From assembly GCA_013824245.1 (NCBI GenBank), contig PNNN01000010.1:1-33532 (forward strand): a stretch of DNA of 33,532 nucleotides, in the 5' to 3' direction. Origin of the DNA: Chlorobiaceae bacterium. Lineage in GTDB: Bacteria > Bacteroidota > Ignavibacteria > UBA10030 > SZUA-254. A program made the translations under genes and the position numbers. This document shows positions 31,717 to 33,532 of this stretch, piece by piece (positions within the stretch are counted from its first letter, which is position 1; each line of letters starts with the position of its first letter). Below the pieces are notes generated by a model, which did not search any database, was not told the origin of the DNA, and saw only the letters and a program-made list of their open reading frames with translations.

Positions 31717-33532
31717 ATGATAAAAAATAAATCTATTTCGATTGATAAAAAGAAAACAAACCACATTGCTGAATTTCTCACCGACGCACAACTTCGTGCA
31801 GAAATCGAGAAGTGCGAATACTGCGAAGAGAAACCCTGTAAAGAAGCCTGCCCGGTAGATTGCTCACCTGCCGATTTTATTATGGCTGTGAAAGTAGGCA
31901 GCCGCGCTGATTACCGGCGTTCTGCCGCACTCATTATGGGAAGCAACCCTCTTGGTGGAGTTTGCGGTGCAGTTTGTCCAGACACTCATTGCGTGAAGGC
32001 ATGTGTCCACCGTACGTTTGATTCAGCGGTAAACATACCGGCAGTTCAGGCAACGATTATCGAAAAAGCCAAACAACAAGATGTAATGCCTGAGTTTGAA
32101 ACGTTTCCTCTTAACGGTAAAAAGGTAGCAATACTCGGTGCAGGTCCGGCAGGAATCGGTGCGGCAGCCGTCCTTGCTCAGAAGGGATATACTATAGATA
32201 TATTTGATAAGTCAAAAACACCGGGCGGTATGTGTAACCTGATTCCGGATTCAAGATTATCGCCAAATGTTTTGAAAACCGACATAGATTTCTTTTTAAC
32301 TTTAGGAAAAATTTCTTTCAAGGATATTAAAAAATTAACCGCAGGCATGAAAGGGTATGATGCCGTTCTTAATGCAACAGGTTTAGATGAAGTATTTATT
32401 CCTCCTATGATTGGCAGTGAATCAGCAATTGACTGGATGAAGTATCTCAGTAACGCTAACCGATATTCGGTGAAGGGAAAGCGTGTTGCAATAATTGGCG
32501 GCGGAGCGGTTGCGCTTGATTGCGCTGAGGAAGCTCTCGCACATGGCGCTTCGAACGTCGAGATGTTTGCACTCGAAACCTGGTCGGAGATGCCGCTGAC
32601 TGCAAAAGAACGACAAGCAACACAGGAGTTGGGTATTGCTATAACAGGAAGAGTGAGAGTTACAGAAATTCTTAAAAAAGGGAAACTTGTTACCGGATTA
32701 AAAACTATTAAAGTTGTGCTACCGCGCGGTAAGAAGTTCCATCCAAAAAACATAAACGATTTGAAGGGAACAGAACAAATTCTTCCGAACGTGGATTTTG
32801 TAATTATCGCAACCGGAGCGCGTTCTTCTATTCAAAAAACAAATAATGCACGAATGTTTTATACAGGCGACATGGTTACCGGTCCAACTACAGTCGTTGA
32901 AGCAGTAGCCGCGGGTAAAAATTCCGCAATGGAAATTGATGCGTTTATTTCCGGAAGCCGCTATAAACCGGATGTTACAAAAATTGATGGAAAAACAAAG
33001 AGCCGTGTAATAATGCCGGGGCGTGTTATGCTGCCGGTTCCGATAAAAGCTGAATTCTTCGGTCGTGAAATCATATCACCGTTTTTACTCTCTGCGGCGC
33101 CACCTTCCGACGGTTATGAGCAAATGAAAAAAGCTTACGAAGCGGGCTGGGCTGGCGGCGTGATGAAAACTGCCTTTGATAACATTCCGATTCACATCCC
33201 GTCGGAGTACATGTTTGCTTTCTCGAAATCGACTTATGCCAATTGCGACAATGTTTCGGGGCATCAACTTGAACGTGTTTGCCGCGAAGTTAAGAAGTTA
33301 GTCAAGGAATTTCCTGACCGTTTGACAATCGCTTCAACAGGTGGTCCTGTAACCGGAAACGATGAGCTTGATAGCGCAGTCTGGCAATCTAACACAAAAA
33401 AGTTGGAGGCAGCAGATGCTATGGGAATCGAGTATAGTCTTTCATGTCCGCAAGGTGGAGATGGAACAAAAGGCGACATCGTATCTCAGGATGCTGAGTT
33501 GACTGCAAAGATAATAGATTGGATAATGGAAG
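31717..33532 (+). CDS. Fused PreT-PreA dihydropyrimidine dehydrogenase-like protein, 3' end outside window
   Basis: 605 residues are visible and the frame is open at the right edge. Start: ATG with AAGGA (31703-31707) upstream. The N-terminal twin 4Fe-4S domain has Cys33, 36, 41, 45 and Cys83, 87, 92, 96. An FAD Rossmann site (ILGAGPAGIGAA, about 139-150) and an NAD(P)H Rossmann site (IIGGGAVALDCA, about 259-270) follow, as in PreT and GltD. From about residue 440 a dihydroorotate dehydrogenase-like FMN barrel begins (LLSAAPPSDGYEQMKKAYEA, then SCPQGGDG), as in PreA. This is the domain order of mammalian DPD, whereas E. coli splits it into PreT and PreA. It reduces pyrimidines or a related ring with NAD(P)H. 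The position of the mammalian catalytic Cys appears to be Val here. Confidence 0.88.
   Translation, partial: MIKNKSISIDKKKTNHIAEFLTDAQLRAEIEKCEYCEEKPCKEACPVDCSPADFIMAVKVGSRADYRRSAALIMGSNPLGGVCGAVCPDTHCVKACVHRTFDSAVNIPAVQATIIEKAKQQDVMPEFETFPLNGKKVAILGAGPAGIGAAAVLAQKGYTIDIFDKSKTPGGMCNLIPDSRLSPNVLKTDIDFFLTLGKISFKDIKKLTAGMKGYDAVLNATGLDEVFIPPMIGSESAIDWMKYLSNANRYSVKGKRVAIIGGGAVALDCAEEALAHGASNVEMFALETWSEMPLTAKERQATQELGIAITGRVRVTEILKKGKLVTGLKTIKVVLPRGKKFHPKNINDLKGTEQILPNVDFVIIATGARSSIQKTNNARMFYTGDMVTGPTTVVEAVAAGKNSAMEIDAFISGSRYKPDVTKIDGKTKSRVIMPGRVMLPVPIKAEFFGREIISPFLLSAAPPSDGYEQMKKAYEAGWAGGVMKTAFDNIPIHIPSEYMFAFSKSTYANCDNVSGHQLERVCREVKKLVKEFPDRLTIASTGGPVTGNDELDSAVWQSNTKKLEAADAMGIEYSLSCPQGGDGTKGDIVSQDAELTAKIIDWIME

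Overview
The window looks like chromosomal DNA from a member of the Bacteroidota/FCB group, most likely the Ignavibacteria or a close relative such as Kryptonia. The main evidence is three large secreted proteins (3199-5793, 10058-12850, 12847-14739) ending in a type IX secretion (T9SS) C-terminal sorting domain with the NYPNPFNP motif typical of that lineage. The AT-rich DNA and many short dispersed intergenic repeats fit this. No rRNA, tRNA, CRISPR array, transposase or phage gene was seen. No gene-free stretch exceeds about 300 bases.

Left part (1-8137, all +): the end of a TPR protein; a small lipoprotein with five WPPDT repeats; an exported MsrB beside a thioredoxin-like lipoprotein; a T9SS multihaem cytochrome; an RDD membrane protein; and a cNMP-binding/GAF/SpoIIE-type phosphatase. 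Middle part (8327-17060): a PLP enzyme of the D-cysteine desulfhydrase group and a DUF2721 membrane protein (both -); a CotH/Ycf48-type and a CocE-type T9SS protein with overlapping genes (+); then a convergent RsmB and isoaspartyl peptidase pair (-), separated from them by a strong hairpin. A short + strand run (17246-18986) carries thioredoxin, Hsp20, an unknown 82-residue protein, a DUF1858 protein and an FmdB zinc ribbon, and ends in an intrinsic terminator.

Right part (19211-33532): a metabolic cluster built around two molybdenum hydroxylases. The first is a two-gene xanthine dehydrogenase (FeS/FAD subunit and Mo subunit) with a TonB-C-like protein between them. Then come a threonine synthase-type PLP enzyme, an SsnA-type amidohydrolase, and a homoserine O-acyltransferase on the opposite strand. 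The second hydroxylase is split into Mo, FAD and 2Fe-2S genes and is followed by a fused PreT-PreA (dihydropyrimidine dehydrogenase-like) protein cut by the window end. The gene content resembles the E. coli xdh/ygeX/ssnA/ygfK/ygfM region and the related anaerobic purine/urate clusters, so purine or other N-heterocycle breakdown is the best inference. Substrates cannot be read from sequence.

An unusual feature is how often short repeats enter coding sequence. A GC-rich palindrome sits in frame in the threonine synthase gene. An 8-nt tandem repeat sits in frame in the xanthine dehydrogenase Mo subunit, whose C-terminal tail is made of palindromic repeats. A 9 x 9-nt tandem repeat supplies the C-terminus and stop codon of the FAD subunit.
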